Assembly: GCF_030816115.1 (NCBI RefSeq)
Contig: NZ_JAUSXQ010000001.1
Location: 4,073,001 to 4,137,000 of the forward strand
Source: Chryseobacterium sp. W4I1
GTDB lineage: Bacteria > Bacteroidota > Bacteroidia > Flavobacteriales > Weeksellaceae
Length of the DNA: 64,000 nucleotides
Reading direction: 5' to 3'
Positions 1 through 9,554 of this stretch are shown here, piece by piece. The translations under genes and the position numbers were made by a program. The notes under the pieces were generated by a model. The model ran no database searches. It was not told the DNA's origin and saw only the letters and a program-made list of their open reading frames with translations. Within the stretch, counting starts at the first letter, position 1; each line of letters starts with the position of its first letter.

Positions 1-787
1 GTTTTACAAAAGCAACTTCATTATATTCAAGGAAATCTTTTAGTGTTTTTTCTGATCCTTTTTCAAAAGACATATTCAAAATAGTTCTGATATCGTAAAA
101 CCGAAATCCAAACAGGGAAAACTCTTTTTCCTTTAGAGCAGCTCCTGTGACTTCGATCTGGTCTTTCCGGTCTCCTTTTAATTCCTTAATGGTATTTCTT
201 TTTGTTATGTATTCTTCGGGATTTCCGACATTTTTAAGTTTGGGAAGCTGCAATGAATTTCCATAATCCCATGATGCTGTTTCTTTTTTTTCGTTTTTGA
301 TGTTTAATCTGTACACTCTGTATTGCTCTACATTGGTGCTTTTGAGTTTTTTAGTTTTATTGTCAAAAATGTATATAACAATGCCGTCTGCGTAGCTGTT
401 CAGCTTATTGTTCACAGTTACGTAAGCGTTGAAGTTTCCTTTGATAAAAATATATTTTGCCGGTTTTGTATTTTTAATGACTACGGTTTCTATTTCTTTG
501 ACCTGATCATTAATTTTAATTACTTCCTGACTGAAATCTGAATAGGATAGGGTTGCCACCGGAAAGTTATTATAAACGAGCTGGAATTTCTCCTTTGACG
601 GATCCAGTTGCTGTTTATCAATTTTGCCATCGATATCAGAGAATGCGAGGATACTTCCGTCATTACCGAACACGGAAACTTTGGGGAGTGGTTTATTCGT
701 TTGGTCAGAAACAAAAGTGATGGTCTGGGCCTGAATAAATCCGGAGAGGAAGATCAACAGAGCGAGAAGCAGATGATTTCTTTTCAT
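1..787 (-). CDS. Secreted protein with carboxypeptidase-regulatory-like N-terminal domain (3' end outside window)
   Basis: The reading frame starts at the ATG at 785-787 and stays open to the window edge, so about 262 residues are visible and the C-terminus is missing. The N-terminus is a clear signal peptide (core LLLALLIFLSGFIQAQ). The following stretch, with TNKPLPKVSVFG and GSILAFSDIDGKI, resembles the carboxypeptidase regulatory-like beta-sandwich that is common at the start of Bacteroidota outer-membrane and exported proteins. The remainder is rich in Lys, Asn and aromatic residues and I do not recognise it. It lies downstream of the act operon but is separated from it by a terminator. 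The fold call is a resemblance only. Confidence 0.6.
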   Translation of the reverse strand, partial: MKRNHLLLALLIFLSGFIQAQTITFVSDQTNKPLPKVSVFGNDGSILAFSDIDGKIDKQQLDPSKEKFQLVYNNFPVATLSYSDFSQEVIKINDQVKEIETVVIKNTKPAKYIFIKGNFNAYVTVNNKLNSYADGIVIYIFDNKTKKLKSTNVEQYRVYRLNIKNEKKETASWDYGNSLQLPKLKNVGNPEEYITKRNTIKELKGDRKDQIEVTGAALKEKEFSLFGFRFYDIRTILNMSFEKGSEKTLKDFLEYNEVAFVK

Positions 788-887
788 AATAATATTTTAT
801 TGGGTTAAAATAATTCATCAATTTTATAAAGACACCAGAAATCCAAAAGGGTTACCTGAAACACTTTTAATGTTCATTGGTCTGCAC

Positions 888-921
888 AAAAAAAGACTGA
901 TCATTACAATCAGTCTTTTTT
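888..921 (-). terminator. Rho-independent terminator after actF
   Basis: A 14-bp stem (AAAAAAAGACTGAT pairing with ATCAGTCTTTTTT) with a 7-base loop lies 23 bases past the actF stop. It is A/T-flanked on both sides, so it could also work in the other direction. Confidence 0.85.
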
Positions 922-943
922 ATTTTATTTCTGTTACAAGTCC

Positions 944-2275
944 TTAGAAAGGATACTCATAAATTTCAGATTCATGTAAGAATGGGTTTCCTGTAGGAAT
1001 CAGCTTTAATTTTGATAAAGCAGTCAATACAGTGAACATAAATAATCCTACTACAAATAGTACAGCACCTAATATCAGGATCAATACTTCAGGAGTTTTC
1101 CAGTATGGACCTACCGTTCCAGGCATTACCATATTGAAATAATCTAAAAGGTGACCTAAAATAACCACTACAGCCATTGTGGTAACAACTTTGTAGTTTC
1201 TTTTGATGCTGCTGCTTACTAATACCAATAATGGCAATACGAAGTTTACTATTAGCATTGGTAAGAAAGTAATACCATAGTGCTGGAATCTTCCAAAGAA
1301 GTAGTTAACTTCTTCCGGTACATTCGCATACCAATATAGCATAAACTGTGCAAACCATGTATACGTCCAAAGCATACTTGTAGCGAAAAGGAATACTCCT
1401 AAATCGTGTAAGTGGTTGTCATTGAACTGAGGTAAAAATCCGTTTTTCTTTAAGAAAACACTTAGAAGAATGATCACAGCAATACCACTTGAAAGGCAGC
1501 TTACCATTGAATACCAGATATACATTGTAGAATACCAGTGAGGGTCAATAGACATCAACCAGTCCCAAGCCCAAGCTGCAGAAGCAAATCCGAAGAATGC
1601 GATATATCCTACTGCCCATCTGTAAAGCAATTGATATTCTACTTTAGATTTGGTTTCGTCTACTTTCTTAGACTGAGCTTTAAGTTTCATTACAAAGAAT
1701 GAAGCGCCTATCACATAGATCAATGTTCTGATTGCATAGAAAGGAATATTTAAGAATCTCTTCTTTTCAAACAGGATTACGTCGAAATGGGCAGAATTTG
1801 GATCTGTAAGATCCGGATCCATCCAATGGAACAGGTGAGCCTGGTGAAAGATATTCAGGAACATTAATATTACTAAAATAGCACCTCCAAAAGGGATATA
1901 AGAAGCAATAGCTTCCATTACTCTTGTGATGATAATTGGCCATCCTGCGTGAGCAACATGCTGAATACAGTAGAAAAATAATACTGCACAACTTACTCCG
2001 AAGAAGAATACAGCTACGAAATGTAATGATGCTAAAGGCGAATTATGAATTTGCATTGTCGCATGCTCTAAATGAGCGGCATGGTCCTGAGGCCCTACCA
2101 TTTCACTTGAGTGTGTAGGTGCATCATGACCGGCAGAATGAACCGCTTCCATCATATGCTCTATTTTCTCAGTACTGATTCCTCTATTCATAAAGAAACC
2201 GACAGCAAATAGAACTAAACCTACCACAAGAAGTATTAGAGAAGTTGATTTTAATTTTGGTGAAAAACTATACAT
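944..2275 (-). CDS. actF: Alternative complex III subunit ActF (quinol:cytochrome c oxidoreductase membrane subunit)
   Basis: 443-residue polytopic membrane protein. It opens with a hydrophobic segment (LILLVVGLVLFAVGFF), followed by a His-rich loop (residues about 35-75) and about ten membrane segments. In the family, ActF is an NrfD-related membrane anchor, shorter than ActC, and part of the quinol-oxidising membrane module that passes electrons to the ActB Fe-S subunit and ActA/ActE haems. The motif WAWDWLMSIDPHWYST is typical of this subunit. It is the last gene of the act operon, 8 bases after the restored end of actE and followed by a terminator. Identification rests on both sequence and gene order. 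Confidence 0.93.
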   Translation of the reverse strand: MYSFSPKLKSTSLILLVVGLVLFAVGFFMNRGISTEKIEHMMEAVHSAGHDAPTHSSEMVGPQDHAAHLEHATMQIHNSPLASLHFVAVFFFGVSCAVLFFYCIQHVAHAGWPIIITRVMEAIASYIPFGGAILVILMFLNIFHQAHLFHWMDPDLTDPNSAHFDVILFEKKRFLNIPFYAIRTLIYVIGASFFVMKLKAQSKKVDETKSKVEYQLLYRWAVGYIAFFGFASAAWAWDWLMSIDPHWYSTMYIWYSMVSCLSSGIAVIILLSVFLKKNGFLPQFNDNHLHDLGVFLFATSMLWTYTWFAQFMLYWYANVPEEVNYFFGRFQHYGITFLPMLIVNFVLPLLVLVSSSIKRNYKVVTTMAVVVILGHLLDYFNMVMPGTVGPYWKTPEVLILILGAVLFVVGLFMFTVLTALSKLKLIPTGNPFLHESEIYEYPF

Positions 2276-2283
2276 TTCTTTTC

Positions 2284-2989
2284 TTATTTTTTAGTTTCGG
2301 TAGTAGTCTTAGTCTCTGTCGTTGCTGCAGCTGGTGTAGCTGTAGCCGTTGTAGCTGCTGCTGGTGCTGCATTTTTCTTGAAAGCACTCATTACATACAT
2401 TGCCACTCTCCATCTGTCTCCAGCGCTAAGCTGGCCAGCATAAGATCCCATTGCATTTCTACCGGTTTGTTAATACATAATGAACAGATCCTACAGTAAT
2501 TTCTCTGTCGGCATAGTTAGGTACACCGGAGAAAGCACCGCTTTGTACGATAGGACCTTGTCCATCACCTCCAGTTCCGTGACATGCTGCACAGGTATGA
2601 TCAAACAGCATTTTTCCTCTTTCGATATCTTTAGCTGCATTAGCCGGATTAAGAGGTGATGTTGTCATAGTTTTTGAAGCATCATATCCTGCATTGTACT
2701 GATCTACGTTTTTCGGAAGTAAGCCTTCTTCAAAGATTCCATCTTTATTTTGAGCTACAGATCCTTCTACCGGAGCCAATCCTGTTGCAAAACTGTTTTT
2801 AACGAAAGCAGGAATTTCATTTTCATGATCTGAATAAGCGTCCTGAGCTTTCATCAATGGATCGTAAGCTACCGGGAAGTACATATCCGGGAAGTATACT
2901 AATGGTGTATTTTCTTTTGGTCCGCAAGAATTAAGTAAAACCGTTGTTAAACCTAAAACAGCTGTAATTTTTAATACATTCTTTTTCAT
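2284..2989 (-). pseudogene. actE: Alternative complex III cytochrome c subunit ActE, frameshifted
   Basis: The intact part (2459-2989) codes 176 residues: a lipoprotein signal (lipobox LLNSC), then a single c-type haem site CAACHG and HYVLTN. The frame then hits TAG at 2459-2461. Dropping one base at 2462-2465 restores N-G-R-N-A-M-G-S-Y-A-G-Q-L, a conserved class I cytochrome c ending with the axial Met, and the frame then runs through an Ala/Thr-rich tail to TAA at 2284-2286, just before actF. The repaired protein is 234 residues, the expected size. As written, the protein loses its Met ligand region. A base-calling error is more likely than real loss because the rest of the operon is intact. 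Confidence 0.9.
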
Positions 2990-2990
2990 T

Positions 2991-3512
2991 TTAAGCGTCT
3001 TTAACAGTTATTTCTTCAACTCCAGTTTCAATCAGCAACTGTTTTACAGATTCTACATCTTCAGTTACAAATTCCATCATGAATTTATCATCAGTAGTTC
3101 TCGGATCCGGGTTCTGAGCAGGAGCTCCAGGATACATTTTATTTCTTACTAAGAAAGTCAATGACATCATGTGAGCAGCACAGAAAACCATCAATTCAAA
3201 CATTGGAACTACGAATGCAGGCATGTTGTGTGCCCAGTCAAAAGCAGGTTTACCACCAATATTTTGAGGCCAGTCATGATTCATTACATACCAGGTTACA
3301 GTAGCACCAATGGTCACTCCATAAAGAGCATATAAGAATGCGGCATCAGAAATTCTTGTTTTCTTTAACCCTAAAGCTTTGTCTAGTCCATGAACCGGAA
3401 ACGGAGTATAAACTTCGTTTATAGCGATTCCTTTATCGTTGAATGCCTTAACGCCGTTCATTAGATCGTCGTCGTCAGCATAAAGTCCGTATACAATTTT
3501 AGTGGTGCTCAT
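2991..3512 (-). CDS. actD: Alternative complex III subunit ActD (DUF3341 protein)
   Basis: 173-residue protein with two membrane segments (around LYALYGVTIGATVTWYVM and FELMVFCAAHMMSLTFLV) between a soluble N-terminal part (KIVYGLYADDDDLM) and a C-terminal domain. ActD is a small structural subunit of alternative complex III. I place the start at 3512 (MSTTKIVYG), next to AAGGAG, rather than at the upstream ATG at 3539 inside actC; this gives a 14-base overlap with actC, as expected for coupled translation. The stop is 1 base before actE. Confidence 0.9.
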   Translation of the reverse strand: MSTTKIVYGLYADDDDLMNGVKAFNDKGIAINEVYTPFPVHGLDKALGLKKTRISDAAFLYALYGVTIGATVTWYVMNHDWPQNIGGKPAFDWAHNMPAFVVPMFELMVFCAAHMMSLTFLVRNKMYPGAPAQNPDPRTTDDKFMMEFVTEDVESVKQLLIETGVEEITVKDA

Positions 3513-4896
3513 CTCCTTCTTTTGCTTTATAAGTTTCACCTGAAATTTTCAGAATCGATTTTAATTCAGCCTGTGCAATTACAGGGAACGTTCTTGCGTA
3601 TAGTAAGAATAATACAGAGAAGAATCCGATTGTTCCTAAATATACACCCACATCAATGATCGTTGGCTTAAACATAGTCCAAGATCCTGGTAAGTAATCT
3701 CTGGAAAGGTTGATAACGATGATATCAAAACGCTCAAACCACATACCGATGTTGATGATCAATGCAATAATAAATGTTGCGATGATATTTGTTCTTATTC
3801 TCTTGAACCAGAATAATGCCGGGATAATCAAGTTACAGCTAATCAAAGCCCAGAATGCCCACCAGTAAGGTCCTACAGCAGCACCCGGAGAAAGATAAGT
3901 AAAGTCTTCAAATCTTGATCCTGAGTACCATCCGATGAAATATTCAGTAGCATACGCTACAGTTACCATACCACCGGTAAGAATAATTACGATGTTCATA
4001 ATTTCGATATGATACATTGTGATATATTCCTCAAGGTGACATACTTTTCTAGCGACAAGCAATAGGGTCTGTACCATTGCAAATCCTGAGAAGATTGCTC
4101 CTGCAACGAAGTAAGGAGGATAGATCGTAGAGTGCCATCCTTTAATAACCGAAGTTGCGAAGTCAAAAGATACCGTGGTGTGTACTGAGAATACAAGTGG
4201 AGTAGCTAAACCTGCAAGAACCAAAGAAAGTTCTTCGAATCTCTGCCAGTGTTTTGCTTTACCACCCCATCCAAATGCTAGGAATGTATAAATTTTCTTA
4301 GTCCAAGGTGTTTTAGCTCTATCTCTGATCATTGCAAAGTCAGGGATTAGTCCCATAAACCAGAATACAGTTGATACTGAGAAATACGTAGAGATCGCAA
4401 ATACGTCCCAAAGTAGAGGAGAGTTAAAGTTCCCCCAAAGAGAACCGAATTGGTTTGGAAGAGGGAAAACCCAGTATCCTACCCAAACTCTACCCATGTG
4501 GATTACAGGGAAGATTGCTGCCTGCACAACCGCAAAGATCGTCATCGCCTCTGCAGATCTGTTTACAGACATTCTCCAACGCTGTCTAAATAATAATAAT
4601 ACTGCGGAGATAAGTGTTCCGGCGTGACCGATACCTACCCACCATACGAAGTTGGTAATATCCCAACCCCAGTTAATAGTTCTGTTAAGCCCCCATGCTC
4701 CAATACCTGTCCCGATAGTATAAGCGATACACCCAAATCCATAGATGAATAGAACCAAGGCTGCATATAGTGATACCCACCATAATTTACCTGCTCTTTC
4801 TTCGATAGGTCGTGCGATATCTTCTGTAATATCGTGATAAGTTTTGTGACCAATAATTAGAGGTTCCCTTATCGGAGCTTCGTAATGTCCTGACAT
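3499..4896 (-). CDS. actC: Alternative complex III subunit ActC (NrfD-type quinol-binding membrane protein)
   Basis: 465-residue NrfD/PsrC-family protein with about ten transmembrane helices. It begins with a soluble PIREPLIIGHKTYHDITEDI stretch and contains WWVGIGHAGTLISAVLLLFRQ, the first quinol-site helix of this family. It is expected to sit in the cytoplasmic membrane, bind menaquinol and pass electrons to ActB. The length is normal for the subunit and it lies between actB and actD in the usual order. Confidence 0.95.
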   Translation of the reverse strand: MSGHYEAPIREPLIIGHKTYHDITEDIARPIEERAGKLWWVSLYAALVLFIYGFGCIAYTIGTGIGAWGLNRTINWGWDITNFVWWVGIGHAGTLISAVLLLFRQRWRMSVNRSAEAMTIFAVVQAAIFPVIHMGRVWVGYWVFPLPNQFGSLWGNFNSPLLWDVFAISTYFSVSTVFWFMGLIPDFAMIRDRAKTPWTKKIYTFLAFGWGGKAKHWQRFEELSLVLAGLATPLVFSVHTTVSFDFATSVIKGWHSTIYPPYFVAGAIFSGFAMVQTLLLVARKVCHLEEYITMYHIEIMNIVIILTGGMVTVAYATEYFIGWYSGSRFEDFTYLSPGAAVGPYWWAFWALISCNLIIPALFWFKRIRTNIIATFIIALIINIGMWFERFDIIVINLSRDYLPGSWTMFKPTIIDVGVYLGTIGFFSVLFLLYARTFPVIAQAELKSILKISGETYKAKEGDEHH

Positions 4897-4921
4897 TTTT
4901 TACCTATTTATTATTTAAACT

Positions 4922-7900
4922 TTATTTTTCTACTCTGTTTCTTACTTTAGTGTGATAGAACACGTTTGGTTTTGTGCCGATCTCCTCAAGTAAATAATAT
5001 CTTCTGTTGCTAGAATACAATTTTCTCACTTCAGAATCTTTGTCATTCATGTCTCCAAACGTCATTGATCCGGTAGAACAAGCGCCAGCACAAGCAACAG
5101 AATCTTTAAATTCGTTGTCTGTTACTTTTCTGTTTTCCTTCTTAGCATTTAAGATGGTTGCCTGAGTCTTTTGGATACACAATGAACATTTCTCCATTAC
5201 CCCTCTTGTTCTTACAACAACATCAGGGTTAAGTACCATTCTTCCTAAATCGTTATTTTGATTGAAATCAAATTTATCATTTAAGTTATAAGTAAACCAG
5301 TTGAAACGTCTTACTTTGTACGGACAGTTGTTTGCACAATATCTTGTTCCGATACATCTGTTGTAAGCCATGTGGTTCTGTCCTTGCTTACCGTGTGAAG
5401 TAGCCGCTACCGGACATACAGTTTCACAAGGAGCGTGGTTACAGTGCTGACACATTACTGGTTGGAAGATTACATCTGGATTGTCTGCAGGGTGGTTTAA
5501 TGCACCTCCGTCTCCGAATGCTGTACCATATAGTTCAGGTACTGCCATTCCTTCTTTCAATCCTTCGTATACTTCTACTTTCTGTCTTGAAGAATAGTAA
5601 CGGTCAATTCTTAACCAATACATATCTCTGGACATTCTTATTTCTTCTTTACCTACAACTGGAACGTTGTTTTCTGCCTGACAAGCAATAATACATGCTC
5701 CACAACCAGTACAAGAGTTCAAGTCAATAGATAAGTTGAAGTGAGGTCCATCCGTATCATCAAAAGCATCCCAAAGGTCGATTTTTCTCGCTGGAAGTGC
5801 TCCGCTGATCGTGTGGTATTCCAAAGGCTTGTTCCATCCTTTATGTTCGTCATCGAAAGCTACGTTGATGAATTCAGCCAAAGGAACTTCTTTAGCGATT
5901 TCATAACGGCCCATTAATGTATTCTGAAGCTGGATCCCTGCAAATTCGTGCTCTTCGCCAGTTTTTTCGATTTTCACTCCTGAAATAGCCAGGTTAGATC
6001 CATCAAATAATGGATAAGCATTTACTCCTGTATCGGCAGTAGCTCCGGAATCTTTTTTACCATAACCAAGTGCCAGACCTACAGAACCTTCTGCCTGTCC
6101 CGGTTGAACAAATACAGGAACATCTTTTATTGTTACTCCATTTACAGTAAGATTTACAATAGAACCGTTCAGCTGCATTCTTGCATTCAGATCGTTATCA
6201 ATGGCAAATTTCTCTGCATCTTTTGGAGAAATAGTCAGGTAGTTATCCCAAGACATTCTTGTCAGTGGATCCGGTAATTCCTGAAGCCAAGGGTTGTTGG
6301 CCTGAGTTCCGTCTCCCATTGAAGTCTTAGTGTACAATACCAATTCTAATTCAGAAGGTTTGAAGCTTCCTAATTCAGCAACTGCCTGTGCACCGTTTCC
6401 TCCTGTATAAGATAATGCAGTTGCATTATTTGAAGTCGCGATACCGTTATATAAAGCTTTATTGAAAGAAGTTGCTCCTAAAATAGAAGCTGCACTTGCT
6501 TTTAAATAATCATAGTAATTATTAGCAGCATTGTTTTTACCGTTCTTCCAAACCAATAGAGATTCTTCAATCTGTCTTGATTTGTAGATTTTCTGGATCG
6601 TAGGCTGCATTAATGAGTAAACTCCTGTCTGAGGTTCAATGTCACCCCAAGATTCAAGCCAGTTAGCTACAGGAATTACAGCTTTCGCTGCTTTGTACAT
6701 TTCATTTTTCTTATCTGCAACAGCTACTACACAAGCAACCTTAGAAAGAGATTTTTTGAAATCTTCACCTTTTGGATGAGAGTAGATAGGGTCTACATTG
6801 TTCGCGATCAATACACCAACCTGACCTGCATTTACCCATCCTAAGAATTCCTGGTATCTTGCTTTGTCAAATTCTTTCAGGAAGTTAGCTTTACCTGTGA
6901 AAGCAACTGAACCTAATTTTTGGTTGATTAAGTGAGCTAAAACCTGAGCACCTTTAGAACCGTCAGCAAAAACAACAGCTTTGCTGCCTTTCGCTTTAAG
7001 TTCGTTTGCAATTTCAGTAGCAGTCTTATCTGAAGTACCACCTCCTACGATTGCATTATAAACTTCAACTAATGTTTTGTTTACAGCACTTGGCTTTAAT
7101 CTGTATCTTGAGTCAGCGTTAGCACCTGTTACAGACATATTGGCTTCCACCTGAATGTGTCTCAACATGTTTGCTCCCGGCTTTCTTGCCGCCGCATAAG
7201 AGCTTTCTAAGCTTCCTCCGTTGTAATCTCCTAAGAAATCAGCCTGGAAAGAAACGACCAATTCTGAAACTTTAAGGTCATAAACCGGCAATGCTCTCTG
7301 TCCGAAAACTTCCTGTGCAGCATCCAGAGATGCTGAGTAAGGGAAAGCATCATAAGTTACCAGCTCAGCGGTAGGATATTTAGCTTTGAACTCACCAAAC
7401 AGCTTTTTGAAAGTAGGTGAAGCGAAAGAGTGTGATAAAAGCACAATCTTTTTGCCTGATGCAGCAGCGTCTGCTAAACCTTTAAGAACAAAGCTGTCTA
7501 CTTTATCGAAAGTTTCGTCTTTGCCATCCAGTTTAGGCTGTTTTACTTTATCGTTATCATAAAGAGAAAGTACACTTGCCTGAGCTCTTGCATTCGTTTT
7601 ACCTAAATCACCTGCAGCAGGGTTCGGGTCTATTTTGATAGGTCTTCCTTCACGGGTCTTTACTAAAACGCTGGCGAAGTCGAATCCGTCAAAATATGTT
7701 GAAGCGTAATAATTCGGAACCCCTGGAATGATATCATGTGGCTTTACCACATAAGGAATCGTTTTGATTACCGGAGCTTCACAGGCAGCCAGTGTTACTG
7801 CTGCTGTAGAGAATCCTAATAATTTTAAGAAATCTCTTCTTGAAGTACTGGATCCGTTCTGTTCAGCATCTCCAAGGAAATCTTCTACCGGAATTTCTTC

Positions 7901-7987
7901 CTGAAACTCTTTAAGAGCCAGCTTACCATTTAAAGCTGGGTCTTTAAGTTCATGAATACTTCTAAATTGTATTTTGTTTGAAGCCAT
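4922..7987 (-). CDS. actB: Alternative complex III subunit ActB (molybdopterin-oxidoreductase-like plus Fe-S protein)
   Basis: 1,021-residue fusion of an inactive molybdopterin oxidoreductase-like domain (about residues 60-720) and a ferredoxin-like domain (about 740-980). A twin-arginine motif RRDFLKLLGFS followed by a hydrophobic run ending AAC near residue 69 points to Tat export. The C-terminal part has four cysteine clusters: CTGCGACIIAC, CQHCNHAPCETVCP, CIGTRYCANNCP, and CSLC with CAGAC. These match three [4Fe-4S] and one [3Fe-4S] centres known in ActB. It links quinol oxidation in ActC/ActF to the haems of ActA and ActE. Gap to actC is 25 bases. Confidence 0.95.
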   Translation of the reverse strand: MASNKIQFRSIHELKDPALNGKLALKEFQEEIPVEDFLGDAEQNGSSTSRRDFLKLLGFSTAAVTLAACEAPVIKTIPYVVKPHDIIPGVPNYYASTYFDGFDFASVLVKTREGRPIKIDPNPAAGDLGKTNARAQASVLSLYDNDKVKQPKLDGKDETFDKVDSFVLKGLADAAASGKKIVLLSHSFASPTFKKLFGEFKAKYPTAELVTYDAFPYSASLDAAQEVFGQRALPVYDLKVSELVVSFQADFLGDYNGGSLESSYAAARKPGANMLRHIQVEANMSVTGANADSRYRLKPSAVNKTLVEVYNAIVGGGTSDKTATEIANELKAKGSKAVVFADGSKGAQVLAHLINQKLGSVAFTGKANFLKEFDKARYQEFLGWVNAGQVGVLIANNVDPIYSHPKGEDFKKSLSKVACVVAVADKKNEMYKAAKAVIPVANWLESWGDIEPQTGVYSLMQPTIQKIYKSRQIEESLLVWKNGKNNAANNYYDYLKASAASILGATSFNKALYNGIATSNNATALSYTGGNGAQAVAELGSFKPSELELVLYTKTSMGDGTQANNPWLQELPDPLTRMSWDNYLTISPKDAEKFAIDNDLNARMQLNGSIVNLTVNGVTIKDVPVFVQPGQAEGSVGLALGYGKKDSGATADTGVNAYPLFDGSNLAISGVKIEKTGEEHEFAGIQLQNTLMGRYEIAKEVPLAEFINVAFDDEHKGWNKPLEYHTISGALPARKIDLWDAFDDTDGPHFNLSIDLNSCTGCGACIIACQAENNVPVVGKEEIRMSRDMYWLRIDRYYSSRQKVEVYEGLKEGMAVPELYGTAFGDGGALNHPADNPDVIFQPVMCQHCNHAPCETVCPVAATSHGKQGQNHMAYNRCIGTRYCANNCPYKVRRFNWFTYNLNDKFDFNQNNDLGRMVLNPDVVVRTRGVMEKCSLCIQKTQATILNAKKENRKVTDNEFKDSVACAGACSTGSMTFGDMNDKDSEVRKLYSSNRRYYLLEEIGTKPNVFYHTKVRNRVEK

Positions 7988-8010
7988 TTATACTTCTAAT
8001 TTTTTAGTTA

Positions 8011-9372
8011 TTAATAATGACATTTACCACACTCAAGACCTCCAATTGCATCTACAGTGATTTTACCGCCATCCTGAGGATATTGTTTTTTCAACTTGTC
8101 ATGTAGATTCTTGAAGTATTCTTTATTATAACCGTTGTTCATATCAACCTCAGTCGTTCTGTGACATTCGATACACCATCCCATAGTGAAGTCGTTAGCC
8201 ATCTGAACAACATTCATTGTATCGATTTTTCCGTGACAAGCTTTACATACAACGTCAATTTTGTTGTTTGGATTCTTTTTGTTGAAAGAATTGATGATTG
8301 CCTGCTCACCCGCTACTACGTGTTGAGAGTGGTTGAAGTACACGAAGTCTGGCATATTGTGAATTCTTGTCCATTCAACCGGCTGTGTTTTTCCAGTGTA
8401 CACCTGTTTTGCAGGATCCCAGCCTGTAGCGGCATAGATCTTCTGGATTTCACCATCGTAGAATGCTTTGTCTTTTCCAGGTTCCATGTAGTGATCTGCA
8501 TTGTATTCAGAAATTGTTCTGTGACAGTTCATACAAACGTTCATAGAAGGAATTTCAGATACTTTACCGTATTTGGCACTTGAGTGACATAGTTGACAGT
8601 CAATTTTCTGTTCTCCAGCGTGAATTTTGTGAGAGAAGTAGATTGGCTGTTCAGGTTTGTATCCTTTGTAAACCCCGATCCACATGATCCAGTTCCAAAC
8701 TCCATAAGCGGCCAGAAGGGCAAGGATACCCAATGCAGCTTTACCTATGTAGTGGTACTTCTCATAAATTTCACTGAAAGATTTAACCCTTGTTTTATTA
8801 AGCTCGTTTAATTCTTCAGATTGACCTAATTTAACCAATTGTCTCAGTTTAATTAAGATCCAAACTAATAAAGCAGCAATGGCTAAAAGTGAAATAATCA
8901 CTACGCTTGTAGTGGTTTTGTCTGCAGGTGCAGCAGCAGCTCCGTTTGTTGCAGTTGCCTTATCGTCAACTTTGGCAGGCTCGGGAGCCGGAGGATTAGT
9001 GGTAAAAGCTAAGATGTCATCAATATCCTTATCTGTAAGATTAGGAAACTGCAACATTTCAGTCTTATTAAATTTTTCAAAAATCTCATTGGCGTATTTA
9101 TCCCCAGAAGCCCTTAGAGCTTTGTTGTCTTTGATCCACTTGTGAAGCCAATCTTTGTCTACACCGCCTTCTGTTTTCACTCGTTCTACGACCCCTTTCA
9201 AAGGAGGTCCTATTACTTGTTTGTCCAGCGCGTGGCATGCAGTACAATTTGCTTTGAAAAGTTTCTCTCCGTTTTTAGGATCGCCGTCTTGCCCGTAAAT
9301 TGAAGCACTGGTTGATAGCAATAAGCCTATTGCGATCAACGTTTGTTTATAATGCTTTCTCCAACTAATCAT
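8011..9372 (-). CDS. actA: Alternative complex III multihaem subunit ActA, fused to an N-terminal cytochrome c
   Basis: 453 residues. After a signal segment comes a monohaem cytochrome c with CTACH at residues 43-47, then membrane segments near 155-172 and 210-230, then a pentahaem module with CQLCH, CMNCH, CKACH, CIECH and CGKCH, the last at the C-terminus. That makes six CXXCH sites; the classic ActA has five, so the N-terminal cytochrome is an added domain often seen in Bacteroidota. It is the first gene of the operon and faces the periplasm. A -7 type promoter box lies about 45 bases upstream. Confidence 0.93.
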   Translation of the reverse strand: MISWRKHYKQTLIAIGLLLSTSASIYGQDGDPKNGEKLFKANCTACHALDKQVIGPPLKGVVERVKTEGGVDKDWLHKWIKDNKALRASGDKYANEIFEKFNKTEMLQFPNLTDKDIDDILAFTTNPPAPEPAKVDDKATATNGAAAAPADKTTTSVVIISLLAIAALLVWILIKLRQLVKLGQSEELNELNKTRVKSFSEIYEKYHYIGKAALGILALLAAYGVWNWIMWIGVYKGYKPEQPIYFSHKIHAGEQKIDCQLCHSSAKYGKVSEIPSMNVCMNCHRTISEYNADHYMEPGKDKAFYDGEIQKIYAATGWDPAKQVYTGKTQPVEWTRIHNMPDFVYFNHSQHVVAGEQAIINSFNKKNPNNKIDVVCKACHGKIDTMNVVQMANDFTMGWCIECHRTTEVDMNNGYNKEYFKNLHDKLKKQYPQDGGKITVDAIGGLECGKCHY

Positions 9373-9416
9373 TTAAATTATCTTATGTTAGTAAAATATT
9401 GAACATATCAATCCCG

Positions 9417-9424
9417 CAAAAATA
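9417..9424 (-). promoter_or_regulatory. Candidate -7 box of the act operon
   Basis: TATTTTTG on the reverse strand, matching the Bacteroidota consensus TANNTTTG, 45 bases upstream of the actA start. A clear -33 TTTG at the usual distance is not present. Confidence 0.45.
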
Positions 9425-9507
9425 ATATTTTTAACAGGAATTTAACGGTATATGGAAAAGGGAAAATATCATTTACGTTTAATTTGTATTGATTCTAAAT
9501 AGTGTTG

Positions 9508-9539
9508 TTTGGTATAATTTTTTAATTTTAATAGATTTG
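9508..9539 (+). promoter_or_regulatory. Bacteroidota-type promoter of the SPOR protein gene
   Basis: TTTG at 9508-9511 and TAGATTTG at 9532-9539 are separated by 20 bases, a near-perfect match to the sigma-A promoter TTTG-N19/20-TANNTTTG. The ATG follows 15 bases later, so the leader is very short. Confidence 0.7.
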
Positions 9540-9554
9540 CAGAAACAAGTTTAA

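Noticed and set aside
2245..2499. Forward 84-residue Cys-rich frame over the end of actE
   Set aside because: It is the antisense of the Ala/Thr-rich actE tail and has no conserved features.
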